A stretch of 24,673 nucleotides of DNA from an uncultured Bacteroidales bacterium (GTDB lineage: Bacteria; Bacteroidota; Bacteroidia; Bacteroidales; Paludibacteraceae): assembly GCA_937885465.1 (NCBI GenBank), contig CAKZZM010000174.1:1-24673 (forward strand). Direction: 5' to 3'. Below are positions 1 to 7,395 of this stretch, piece after piece. The notes beneath the pieces are model-generated. The model worked only from the letters and a program-made list of their open reading frames with translations. It had not been told where the DNA came from and searched no databases. Position 1 is the first letter of the stretch. Every line of letters starts with the position of its first letter. The position numbers were made by a program, and so were the translations under genes.

Positions 1-1019
1 GATATACCGATAGGTTGGGAACTGCCTTCCAAAGCATATTTCGCCAAAGTATTGTCTTTCGACTTGCAAATCAACAAACCGATAGTGGGGTTGTCGTCTG
101 CCTGTTTGAGGATATGATTGCAAGCCACTACATAAGTACTCAATTGTCCGATATCCGAAGGCGTAAATTTGTTAATTTTCACCTCGACCACCACATAGCA
201 ACGAAGTTGCAGGTGATAGAACAGCAAATCAATGAAGTTTTCAGTCTCTCCAATCTGCAAGCGATATTCTCTACCTACATACGCAAATCCGGTGCCGAGT
301 TCAAGTAGAAAATCAGTAATGTTTTGAAGTAATGCCTGTTTAAGTAGCCTCTCGTTGTAAGTTCCTTTTATTCCCGCAAAAGCGAAACTATACGGGTCTT
401 TGGTAATCTCCTGCGCCAAATCACTCATCGGATTGGGCAGTTGGTTCTCGAAATTCGTAATCGCATTACCTTCGCGCTCATACAAATTCGTATCCAACCA
501 ATTCAACAACATTGAGCGGCTCCAACCAAACTCAACAGTCTTACCAACGAAAAAGAGTGCTTTGTTTATGTCTCCCTTCACTTTGTCCATAATAAGGCAG
601 TGATGACGCCATGGCACTTGAAAGATATTGGAGATGCGTGAAGGAATTTTTCCACCAAGCTGTTGGAAAATTTCGGGAGACTCGGAAGATTCTATTTTTC
701 CACCAAGTTGGTGGAATTTTATAAACTCCTGACCATAAAGTTCATAGAACTTCTTGCAGTAATATATATTGGTTTTGGAAAGCCCCTCTACTCCGGGCAG
801 TTCCTGACGCAAATCTTTGCTGAGTTGCACAATCACACCTTGTCCCCATCGTTGCTCTGCATGTAGTTCTACTATATCACGACCAAGATTGAAATTGAAG
901 AATAACTGCTCAACATTGACCTTGACGGCAGCCTTTATTTGACTACGTTTGTACCTCAAAGATACCTCCTGTACCCATTGTCGGTAGTCTGAATCAATAA
1001 TGGTAATGTTTTTGCTCAT
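1..1019 (-). CDS. YhcG/DUF1016-family PD-(D/E)XK nuclease, 3' end beyond the window
   Basis: The minus strand is open without a stop from an ATG at 1019 to the window edge (339 codons); the family is usually about 340-380 residues, so only the extreme C-terminus should be missing. Residues 10-150 match the N-terminal DUF1016 region (an RGRDIVELH-like helix, LSKTNIYYCKKFYELY, then PWRHHCLIMDKVK). Residues 190-320 form the nuclease fold: D264 in NFIDLLFYH, E279 and K281 in VVVEVK, and Q292 in IGQLSTYV supply the D..ExK..Q catalytic pattern. The family is predicted to cut DNA and is often found near restriction or mobile genes, but its substrate is not settled. Unusual here is a 16-residue direct repeat containing QLGGKI at about 104-109 and 120-125, between the two domains. 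The gene has its own promoter about 200 bases upstream. Confidence 0.85.
   Translation of the reverse strand, partial: MSKNITIIDSDYRQWVQEVSLRYKRSQIKAAVKVNVEQLFFNFNLGRDIVELHAEQRWGQGVIVQLSKDLRQELPGVEGLSKTNIYYCKKFYELYGQEFIKFHQLGGKIESSESPEIFQQLGGKIPSRISNIFQVPWRHHCLIMDKVKGDINKALFFVGKTVEFGWSRSMLLNWLDTNLYEREGNAITNFENQLPNPMSDLAQEITKDPYSFAFAGIKGTYNERLLKQALLQNITDFLLELGTGFAYVGREYRLQIGETENFIDLLFYHLQLRCYVVVEVKINKFTPSDIGQLSTYVVACNHILKQADDNPTIGLLICKSKDNTLAKYALEGSSQPIGI
646..718. repeat. Two 25-base dyad repeats, 48 bases apart, inside the nuclease gene
   Basis: Copies at 646-670 and 694-718 share the string TTTTTCCACCAAG. Each is close to self-complementary: the second contains CCACCAA-G-TTGGTGG (700-714) and the first TTTTCCA...TGGAAAA. 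The 48-base offset is exactly 16 codons, so both are read in the same frame and give QLGGKI twice. Confidence 0.7.
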
Positions 1020-1329
1020 ACTATTATGTGTCTTTTCTTGTCAAAAAAGGCAACGGCTACGCAGCGTCCAAAGGCACGCTATTGCTACAAATGTCTGTTT
1101 AAACGTCACATTACCCATCCAGGGGTGGAGGTTGCTCCTTCCGTTCAGTCTAAAAGACGCTCCGAGTTTTTTATGGATGAATAGTACAAGAACTCGCTTA
1201 TTCTATTGCATAGAAAAATCGCACAAAGGTACTCAAAAAAAACGAGATATGCAAGTTTTCCGTAGGAAAAATGAAGAAAATTGCGAAAGCCGTTCCTGCC
1301 GCGACTGCCGTTAAACGTTTGGTTATACG
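1020..1329. other. 310-base intergenic region carrying the nuclease promoter and leader
   Basis: The region separates the end of comEC from the nuclease gene, both on the minus strand. It holds the promoter at 1224-1254 and an untranslated leader of roughly 200 bases. I see no convincing gene, no strong terminator hairpin after comEC and no RNA family I recognise. Confidence 0.5.
1224..1254 (-). promoter_or_regulatory. Bacteroides-type promoter for the YhcG-like nuclease
   Basis: Read on the minus strand it is TTG-N20-TACCTTTG, matching the primary sigma-factor consensus of Bacteroidota (TTTG-N19/21-TAnnTTTG). The -7 element is 1224-1231 and the -33 TTG is 1252-1254. Transcription would start near 1217-1220, leaving a leader of about 200 bases. 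Confidence 0.65.
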
Positions 1330-2901
1330 TTATGAGTGATAGGTGGTAACGACTGCATTATAGCAGCACAACATCGTAATTGCGATTAGGCAGGAAGCGG
1401 CGAACCAAAACCATGCTGTCTTTCGCTTTTCGAAGAAATAATGCGCAGCAATGCTGACCGTGATAATAAAGCATATAAGCAGTGCCGTTAATGTTGAGTT
1501 GAAGGAGAAGAACGATGTGGCACCATGAAGATGCTGTATCCATTTTACATAACTATTCATTGCCCAAGCAAGCCGATTGCTTGCTTTGAAGCAGATAGCA
1601 GTGGCGGCGGGAGGTATGGGCAAGAGGGAAGATATCAATGCTATAATTGATGCCACCACAGTCAGCCAAGTAAGCGGAACGATAACAATATTGGTGAGCG
1701 CAAAATAGTTGCTCATTTGTCCGAAGAAATAGAGTGTCCAAGGTAAGACTCCTATTTGTGCTGCAACAGACACCGCCAAACCTTCATAGGCGGGTTGCAG
1801 TATTTTGGCACATTTACCTCTATTGAACGCTCGGAGGCGTTCTCCACCGTTGAACGTTCGGAGACGTTCTCTACTATTGAACGTTCGGAGACGTTCCCCA
1901 CTTATTCTAAATCTCTTTTTCCATATAGGAACATAGTACATTATTGCCAATACGGCGGAGAAACTAAGTAGAAAAGATGGTGAGTAAAGCGCATTAGGAT
2001 TAATCAGCAGTATAACCAATGCTGCTGCGGCAATGCGGTTATACTTGAGTGATGACTCTAATTGGTGCTGTGCGAGAGGAAGAAAACTGAACATTAGAGT
2101 ACTGCGCATCACTGACACTGACATACCTGTTAGGAAGGCGTATGCCCAAACGAAAAGAATTATAACGAATTTTTGCAGCAATCTCAGCCATTTCTTTTCC
2201 CATGGTATATAGAGTAGTCCGCCGAGCGTAAGCAGAAAGACTATAACATCTTTTACTACCCCCACATGCAGTCCGCTGACGGCAAGCACATGCATCGCTC
2301 CGGCGTCGGTGAAAGCATTGCGCTGGTCGGGCGAGAGTGCTCGTTTGTCGCCAAGAAGAAGAGCATTGACGAGAGCCTGTTCTTCAACGCCATTGAAATG
2401 CTGTTTAAATAGTGTTTCAACGGCGTTTCTGCAACGCAGGGCGAGATATTGTATTTTACCTTCCGTAAGACCTATCTGCCGCCATGTGCGGTGTTCTAAT
2501 ATAGCACTTTCGTTTTGTTTGACGAAAGCGCGACCACTTTCTATCTTTGTTTTTGTCGTGATAACATCGCCGGCTCTGTAAGGGGGAGCAGTGCTATCGA
2601 ATGAGAGAGAAGTCGTTTTTTGAACGTTCGGAGACGTTCTCCACCGGTCGGAACTGTTGTATTTGCCGACATATACGACTATCGGTTCTCTACGGCTTAG
2701 CGGGGCGATGCTATCAAGTGCAACGGCATCGTATGCGTAAGAACGGGGCTTCTCGTATGCATCGGAGAGCAGAAGAAAATCGTGAAATACAGGCTCTGAG
2801 TCATCGCTGACAACAGGAGCCCAAGGTAAGACAATAAATTGAGTCAGGACGACCCACAGCAGAAGGATTACTATTATAATGTGCCGCCGTATTGTCTTCA
2901 T
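1330..2901 (-). CDS. comEC: ComEC/Rec2-family DNA-uptake channel, compact form
   Basis: Inner-membrane channel protein that carries single-stranded DNA into the cytoplasm during transformation. The signature lies at residues 183-215: LLGDKRALSPDQRNAF followed by GAMHVLAVSGLHVG, the hallmark of the Competence domain. Residues 8-28 are one membrane helix, about 60-125 a DUF4131-like region, and many hydrophobic segments follow from 217 to the end. At 523 residues it is shorter than most family members: the usual extra N-terminal helices and the C-terminal metallo-beta-lactamase domain are absent, though the latter is commonly missing in Bacteroidota. Two stretches are built from the palindromic repeat: residues about 85-94 (DRWRTSPNVQ) and 334-361 (three GERLRTFN-like units). 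Both fall in places that look like loops. The start ATG gives a charged, signal-like N-terminus; 88 bases separate it from the porin gene upstream. Confidence 0.88.
   Translation of the reverse strand: MKTIRRHIIIVILLLWVVLTQFIVLPWAPVVSDDSEPVFHDFLLLSDAYEKPRSYAYDAVALDSIAPLSRREPIVVYVGKYNSSDRWRTSPNVQKTTSLSFDSTAPPYRAGDVITTKTKIESGRAFVKQNESAILEHRTWRQIGLTEGKIQYLALRCRNAVETLFKQHFNGVEEQALVNALLLGDKRALSPDQRNAFTDAGAMHVLAVSGLHVGVVKDVIVFLLTLGGLLYIPWEKKWLRLLQKFVIILFVWAYAFLTGMSVSVMRSTLMFSFLPLAQHQLESSLKYNRIAAAALVILLINPNALYSPSFLLSFSAVLAIMYYVPIWKKRFRISGERLRTFNSRERLRTFNGGERLRAFNRGKCAKILQPAYEGLAVSVAAQIGVLPWTLYFFGQMSNYFALTNIVIVPLTWLTVVASIIALISSLLPIPPAATAICFKASNRLAWAMNSYVKWIQHLHGATSFFSFNSTLTALLICFIITVSIAAHYFFEKRKTAWFWFAASCLIAITMLCCYNAVVTTYHS
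1823..1903. repeat. Three tandem 27-base palindromic units inside comEC
   Basis: Units start at 1823, 1850 and 1877. Each has the core GAACGTTCGGAGACGTTC (first unit GAACGCTCGGAGGCGTTC) with TTCTCCAC-like flanks. The period of 27 bases is nine codons, so the reading frame is kept; on the coding strand each gives GERLR(T/A)FN. The core can fold, GAACGT pairing with ACGTTC around a six-base loop. Confidence 0.9.
2620..2646. repeat. Single palindromic repeat unit inside comEC, read in another frame
   Basis: A perfect copy of the core GAACGTTCGGAGACGTTC followed by TCCAC. The comEC reading frame crosses it one base out of step with the array at 1823-1903, giving DRWRTSPNVQ instead of GERLRTFN. 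Confidence 0.9.
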
Positions 2902-2948
2902 TTGAATAAGAAGTTTACAGGTATGGCGAATATGCCGATTTTAAGACT

Positions 2949-2974
2949 TAGAACGTTCGGAGACGTTCTCCACG
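2949..2974. repeat. Palindromic repeat unit between porin and comEC
   Basis: A perfect GAACGTTCGGAGACGTTC core with TCCAC flank at 2951-2973, in the 88-base gap between the two genes. It may also act as a small hairpin in the transcript. Confidence 0.88.
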
Positions 2975-2989
2975 AGTTAATGTAGAGTC

Positions 2990-5104
2990 TTATCTCCAGA
3001 AATGCCATGCGAGGCCTGCGCGAAAGGCAGAAGGCGCAGTGGCATATTGAGGCATGGAAAGGTAGTTATGCGTGCCTTTCATAAAGAGCCAATTGAAATG
3101 TTGCCACTCAGCAAAGAACTTTAGTTTCAGCAGCTTGACATAGAAGTTTGCGTAGAGATTGAGGTGGGGATAATTACCGATTTTTGTGTCTTGTTGTACG
3201 CAAAATTGTCCTAACGCAGGATTTAGTACAGGTGCGTAGTATGAAGAATGGTACCGCAAGTTGATACCTAACTGAGCATATAATGCCTTGAACCACCAGC
3301 CGTGGTAGTAGAGATTATGGTAGAGGGCAACCACCGGTAGCGGTATGGCAGCATTTGTTGACGATTGAATAACTGCCGAGTTCTCAAAATTAAGCCATGG
3401 AGTAGTAAGATCGAAGCGCACTTCCCCGCCGAAGACTTGTATATTACCCGAATATTGCATCGGAGTGCCGTCAGTGTCAAAATATATGTAGTTGGTGAGG
3501 TTTTCAAATCCGAATTTAGCCCCTGCCTTAAACCACTGCGAAGGATAGATAACTTCTCCGCCGACATAGAAACGGTAGGTCTTAGAAAAGTTATTATTCC
3601 AAATATAGTGATTTGAGCGATAGTGCTGAGTAAAGTAAGACGGTGTTTCGTTTTTAAGATATGCCGTTGCTCTTATCATCAGAGAATCATCGGCGAGGCG
3701 AAAATTACCGTCCACATGACCATTAATCTGAAATTCGCCTAATTTATATCCGGCAAGGCACACATCTCCGTTCACGCCAAATCGTACCCATTTGCCGTTA
3801 TTTTTGTATATGCTACCGCCTATCCAAGTGTTATTGACCCACTTCTGTCCTACGAGGGTATCGGGCATTAAGTGAGCCGCATATCCGTTAAATAGAGTGG
3901 CATCAATATTACCTTGTCCGATGGGGACAAGAGTGTCGTTTTGCCCTATGCCGAATTTGTATCGCTGACATTCGTTTGTGGCATATACAGTGGCACCAAA
4001 ATGCATCAGGCGATTAAACTCTTCGTTGAAAGTAACGGCGAGAGTGTTGCGTATATTAAGTACATTGGCTGTATCGGAAGTAGAAGTTGTGTTGAGGTGA
4101 GTGGAACCATAAAAACCCTGTGACGCATTGTGCTCTACATATCTTTTAGTGGAATTATTAACCTCAAAAACATGGTTAAAAGTGGTAACGGGTAAAACTA
4201 CTATATATGTTGTGTCCCTGTCCTCCTCGCCTCGCCGTCCCTTGATAGTGTGCTTCTCTTCTCTCTCAACAGTTATGCTGTAATGGTGGTCTAAATAGCC
4301 GAATATATGTCTGAAGCCGGACATGGCGGTGAGATTCGTGGGTAGGTCTTCCGCATTGAGCGAACCGCCTAATTGTGATACGTCTTGCAGACCGCCATTC
4401 TCAAAGTTTGAAAGATTATTGAATCCCACAGATGCGTGCAGACCATAGTGGTCGCCATCGTAACTGCCATATACATAACCGCTAAACACTTTTCCTTCCT
4501 GACTCGCATAATATCCCGGGGAGTTGAGGTAATTGAGTTTCGTGCCGAGATTGGTGCGTTTATTCACATTTCCCGTAAAGGAGAAAGAAAGGTCGTTTTC
4601 TTCATGATATGTGGTGAAACTCTTTTTGTAGGCAATGTCTGAATAGGCAATAGTGGTGCGGTGAAAGGCAACATCTTTTGAAGTGAAGAAATATGGTTCG
4701 TATGCTGAGGCAAATAAGAAATCAGCCTTCTTACGGATGCTGTTTGTCGGACGGAAACCGCTAACCCAATCGTCGCTTCCCGTGCCGGAAGAGGAGAGCA
4801 GACCATTACCGCTGCGGTCGAAATAGACTTTTGATTGTGTGGGAGAAATGAGGTTGCCGTTGTGTGCCCAAGAGATAGAGTTATCGTTGAGGACATTGCG
4901 CATTGGCAGGTTTTGCGGCAGAGTATCAACACTAATGGTATCTGCAATGCCGTATTCATTTGGCATCACCCACTCTTTTAACTCTACTTTTGTGCGTTTG
5001 GTGCGGGAAGTGGTGCTCCTACCGGATGTCCCGCTGCTAAGATGCGTTTGCGCAAATAAGGTCGTGGAGAGTAAAAGAAAAAATATAGGCAGTTGTTTCC
5101 TAAT
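2990..5104 (-). CDS. Putative porin (Porin_10 type), outer-membrane beta-barrel; likely ATT start
   Basis: Outer-membrane beta-barrel of the Bacteroidota putative-porin family. The mature part has the family's WVMPNEYGIAD-type N-terminal region, a long series of alternating aromatic strands (SAYEPYFFTSKDVAF, LNYLNSPGYYASQEGK) and ends in an aromatic-rich strand closing with W-H-F-W-R. The first standard starts are GTG at 4972 and ATG at 4969, but neither has a signal peptide. The same frame is open upstream to a TAG just before 5113-5111 and encodes RKQLPIFFLLLSTTLFAQ, a textbook signal peptide ending in A-Q. No ATG, GTG or TTG precedes that peptide. The only codon that keeps the basic RK residues is ATT at 5104, with AGGA about seven bases before it. 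I therefore place the start there (704 residues). A sequencing error or an ATG-to-ATT mutation could also explain it. Confidence 0.75.
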   Translation of the reverse strand: MRKQLPIFFLLLSTTLFAQTHLSSGTSGRSTTSRTKRTKVELKEWVMPNEYGIADTISVDTLPQNLPMRNVLNDNSISWAHNGNLISPTQSKVYFDRSGNGLLSSSGTGSDDWVSGFRPTNSIRKKADFLFASAYEPYFFTSKDVAFHRTTIAYSDIAYKKSFTTYHEENDLSFSFTGNVNKRTNLGTKLNYLNSPGYYASQEGKVFSGYVYGSYDGDHYGLHASVGFNNLSNFENGGLQDVSQLGGSLNAEDLPTNLTAMSGFRHIFGYLDHHYSITVEREEKHTIKGRRGEEDRDTTYIVVLPVTTFNHVFEVNNSTKRYVEHNASQGFYGSTHLNTTSTSDTANVLNIRNTLAVTFNEEFNRLMHFGATVYATNECQRYKFGIGQNDTLVPIGQGNIDATLFNGYAAHLMPDTLVGQKWVNNTWIGGSIYKNNGKWVRFGVNGDVCLAGYKLGEFQINGHVDGNFRLADDSLMIRATAYLKNETPSYFTQHYRSNHYIWNNNFSKTYRFYVGGEVIYPSQWFKAGAKFGFENLTNYIYFDTDGTPMQYSGNIQVFGGEVRFDLTTPWLNFENSAVIQSSTNAAIPLPVVALYHNLYYHGWWFKALYAQLGINLRYHSSYYAPVLNPALGQFCVQQDTKIGNYPHLNLYANFYVKLLKLKFFAEWQHFNWLFMKGTHNYLSMPQYATAPSAFRAGLAWHFWR

Positions 5105-5157
5105 TTTTGTATCCTAAATTCTATAATGTTTTCTATTATCTCAATAGAGTTGACCAA

Positions 5158-5190
5158 GTGGAGAACGTCTGAGAACTTCTCTTGTGGGGT
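5158..5190. repeat. Degenerate palindromic repeat, inverted orientation
   Basis: Reads GTGGAGAACGTCTGAGAA then diverges (ACTTCTC), so it is the reverse complement of the family with loop TCTCAG in place of TCGGAG. This is the same loop variant as the copy inside the HAD gene. It lies upstream of the porin start. Confidence 0.65.
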
Positions 5191-5210
5191 GTGGTATGTA
5201 ACGATAGAAG

Positions 5211-5269
5211 CATTGAACGTTCGGAGACGTTCTCCACTACCGTTGAACGTTCGGAGACGTTCTCCACTT
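5211..5269. repeat. Two palindromic units, 30-base spacing, at the end of the HAD gene
   Basis: Perfect cores GAACGTTCGGAGACGTTC from 5215 and 5245, each followed by TCTCCAC. The array ends six bases from the HAD stop codon. Confidence 0.9.
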
Positions 5270-5274
5270 CGCGT

Positions 5275-5925
5275 TTAACATCGTTCTGCCAAAATTGATT
5301 TTAGTCCTTCGATGCTTTCTGTTGTTTTCCATCCAACGGCCTGTTCCGCTGCTTGTCGGTTGGCGGCAAGGTCATCGATAAAAATTATCTCCTTACCTAT
5401 ATTATGCAATTTATCGTTTATGATGCGGAACATTTCAGGGTCAGGCTTACTCAGATGCATCTCGTGCGAAAGAAAGACGCCGTCAAAGCAGTCGTAAATC
5501 GGATATTTGCGGCAGACATCTCGCCAGTGGAGGTCGTTATTGTTAGAGAGAAGATAAGTATGGTATCCGCTTTCTCTAAGTTGCCGAACAAATTCGAGTC
5601 TTTCGGCAGGAATATGGTCGTGCATAGTTATCCAAGCGGCTGTTATATCATCTTCTATAGTGGTGAACGTCTGAGAACGTTCAATGGCAGTGGTGCTTGG
5701 AGAGCAGTATTTTTTGATAGTGGAGATAAAAAACTCTGTAGAGATGTCGCCCCGTTCGTATTTCTCCATTAGCGTGTCGCTTGTACCTTCGCCATCACAT
5801 CTTAAACCCAACACTTCACGCATGGCGTTTTCGCCCATAAGCCGTTTGAACGCCTCAACACAACCGGAGATATTGTGCTTCATAAGCACTCCTCCAAGGT
5901 CAAATACGAGAATCTTATTTTCCAT
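5275..5925 (-). CDS. HAD-superfamily hydrolase (YihX-like subgroup)
   Basis: A haloacid-dehalogenase-type phosphatase of 216 residues. Motif I is VFDLGGVL with nucleophile D9; the second aspartate is replaced by glycine, as in the YihX/epoxide-hydrolase N-terminal-like subgroup. Motif II is LLSNNN (S127), motif III K160 in LSKPDPEMF, and motif IV IFIDD (D184-D185). The cap domain occupies about residues 15-110. Residues 80-89 (AIERSQTFTT) are encoded by a palindromic repeat unit inserted in frame in the cap, just before the helix DDITAAWITM. The natural substrate cannot be told from sequence; sugar phosphates or nucleotides are typical for the family. The gene sits between gdhA and the porin, with repeat arrays on both sides. 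Confidence 0.85.
   Translation of the reverse strand: MENKILVFDLGGVLMKHNISGCVEAFKRLMGENAMREVLGLRCDGEGTSDTLMEKYERGDISTEFFISTIKKYCSPSTTAIERSQTFTTIEDDITAAWITMHDHIPAERLEFVRQLRESGYHTYLLSNNNDLHWRDVCRKYPIYDCFDGVFLSHEMHLSKPDPEMFRIINDKLHNIGKEIIFIDDLAANRQAAEQAVGWKTTESIEGLKSILAERC
5658..5687. repeat. Palindromic repeat unit inside the HAD gene, opposite orientation
   Basis: On the plus strand it reads GTGGTGAACGTCTGAGAACG then TTCAATGG, the reverse complement of the comEC copies and with the TCTCAG loop variant. Because the gene is on the minus strand, it is translated from the repeat's other strand as IERSQTFTT. Confidence 0.88.
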
Positions 5926-5956
5926 CTCTCTTAACTTTTTGCTGCTTCACCACTGC

Positions 5957-6015
5957 CATTGAACGTTCGGAGACGTTCACCACTACCATTGAACGTTCGG
6001 AGACGTTCACCACTC
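5957..6015. repeat. Two palindromic units, 30-base spacing, between gdhA and the HAD gene
   Basis: Two perfect GAACGTTCGGAGACGTTC cores starting at 5961 and 5991, each followed by ACCACT, in the 108-base gap between gdhA and the HAD gene. They could form hairpins in a read-through transcript. Confidence 0.9.
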
Positions 6016-6033
6016 TACCGTAGTGTGGTGGTG

Positions 6034-7389
6034 TTACACTACTCCTTGTTCAACCATAGCGTTTGCCACTTTAATGAAACCTGCGATGTTAGCACCTTTG
6101 ACATAGTTGACATATCCGTCCTCTTCTGTGCCGTATTTGATGCAAGCCTCATGTATATCAGCCATAATACGATGCAGGTGTTCGTCCACTTCTTCTTCAG
6201 TCCACCTTTGGCGTATGCTGTTCTGCGTCATCTCTAATCCGCTTGTTGCCACGCCTCCGGCGTTAGATGCCTTACCCGGGCTATATAGTATCTTTGCCTT
6301 TTGGAAGAGTGCTATGGCCTGCGGTGTAGAAGGCATATTTGCGCCTTCCGCCACGCACCAACAGCCGCCTTTTAAGAGGTTCTCTGCGTCACCTTTCTCT
6401 ATCTCGTTCTGTGTGGCACACGGTAAAGCGATGTCGCATGGTATTCGCCACGGGCGTTCACCTGCTGCATATTGTGCGGACGGGTATTGCTTTGCGTATT
6501 CTTTAATGCGTCCGCGGCGGATATTCTTCAGTTCTAAAACATAATTAAGTTTTTCTTCCGTCAGACCGTCAGGGTCGTAAACGAAACCGTTGCTGTCACT
6601 TAAAGTAACCACTTTTGCGCCAAGTCGCATAGCTTTTTGTGCTGCATATTGTGCTACATTGCCGGCACCGGAGATGCATACTGTTTGTCCTTCAAAAGTC
6701 TTGCCTTGCGTTGCGAGCATAGCTTGTGTGAAGTAGCAGAGTCCGTAGCCTGTTGCTTCCGGGCGCAAGCGGCTGCCGCCCCAATACTGCCCTTTGCCTG
6801 TCAGTGTACCGCTAAATTCGTCGCGAAGACGCTTGTATTGTCCGAAAAGATAACCTATCTCTCTTCCTCCAACACCTATATCACCGGCGGGGACATCTGT
6901 GTCCTGACCTATATGGCGGTACAGTTCCGTCATAAATGATTGGCAGAAGCGCATCACCTCTGCATCTGATTTACCGCGAGGAGAGAAGTCCGAGCCGCCT
7001 TTGGCACCTCCCATGGGCAGGGTGGTGAGAGAGTTTTTGAAGGTCTGCTCGAAGGCAAGAAACTTCATGATGCTGAGCGTTACAGAGGCGTGGAAACGAA
7101 TACCGCCTTTATAGGGACCGATAGCCGAATTCATCTGTACCCGATAGCCGCGGTTGATCTGTATCTCACCGCTATCGTCAACCCAAGGGACGCGAAACAT
7201 AATAACGCGCTCAGGCTCTACCATACGCTCCAATATCTTCTGCTCGCGCAGATAAGGATAGCGCATGATATAAGGTGCTACGCTTTCAACTACCTCGCTC
7301 ACTGCTTGGTGAAACTCCGGCTCATTCGGATTCTTACTCCTGAGATCAGCCATAAATCTGTCAATATATTGACGCAAAAGAATATCCAT
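6034..7389 (-). CDS. gdhA: Glutamate dehydrogenase, NADP-type hexameric family
   Basis: Interconverts 2-oxoglutarate plus ammonium and glutamate in the cytoplasm, a main ammonia-assimilation step in Bacteroidota. The 451-residue length fits the small hexameric class. The substrate site is complete: K94 in GPYKGGIRF, K118 in FKNSL, catalytic K130 in PMGGAKGGSDF and D170 in PAGDIGVGGRE. The Rossmann nucleotide site is GAGNVAQYAA from residue 241. NADP preference is inferred from the overall family, not from a diagnostic residue. The gene begins only six bases after the stop of the BI-1-like gene, so the two are probably co-transcribed; no promoter of its own was seen. Confidence 0.96.
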   Translation of the reverse strand: MDILLRQYIDRFMADLRSKNPNEPEFHQAVSEVVESVAPYIMRYPYLREQKILERMVEPERVIMFRVPWVDDSGEIQINRGYRVQMNSAIGPYKGGIRFHASVTLSIMKFLAFEQTFKNSLTTLPMGGAKGGSDFSPRGKSDAEVMRFCQSFMTELYRHIGQDTDVPAGDIGVGGREIGYLFGQYKRLRDEFSGTLTGKGQYWGGSRLRPEATGYGLCYFTQAMLATQGKTFEGQTVCISGAGNVAQYAAQKAMRLGAKVVTLSDSNGFVYDPDGLTEEKLNYVLELKNIRRGRIKEYAKQYPSAQYAAGERPWRIPCDIALPCATQNEIEKGDAENLLKGGCWCVAEGANMPSTPQAIALFQKAKILYSPGKASNAGGVATSGLEMTQNSIRQRWTEEEVDEHLHRIMADIHEACIKYGTEEDGYVNYVKGANIAGFIKVANAMVEQGVV

Positions 7390-7395
7390 AGGTGA

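Noticed and set aside
1..1019. A defence island or mobile element at the left edge
   Set aside because: Only a single DUF1016-type gene is visible; there is no integrase, transposase, methylase or att-like repeat to support it.
1271..1339. A 22-codon plus-strand frame starting MKKIAKAVPAA
   Set aside because: Too short, overlaps the end of comEC and has no promoter or other support.
1823..1903. CRISPR-like regular repeats
   Set aside because: The units adjoin with only a few bases between them; there are no spacers, and the DNA is inside an intact comEC gene.
3365..3616. Plus-strand and other-frame open stretches opposite the porin and elsewhere
   Set aside because: They are shadows of long minus-strand genes with clear family motifs and have no independent signals.
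5093..5278. Plus-strand frames with NVRRRSPL motifs here and at 5959-6237
   Set aside because: They are the palindromic repeat read forwards, opposite to the porin and gdhA genes, with no start context or family resemblance.
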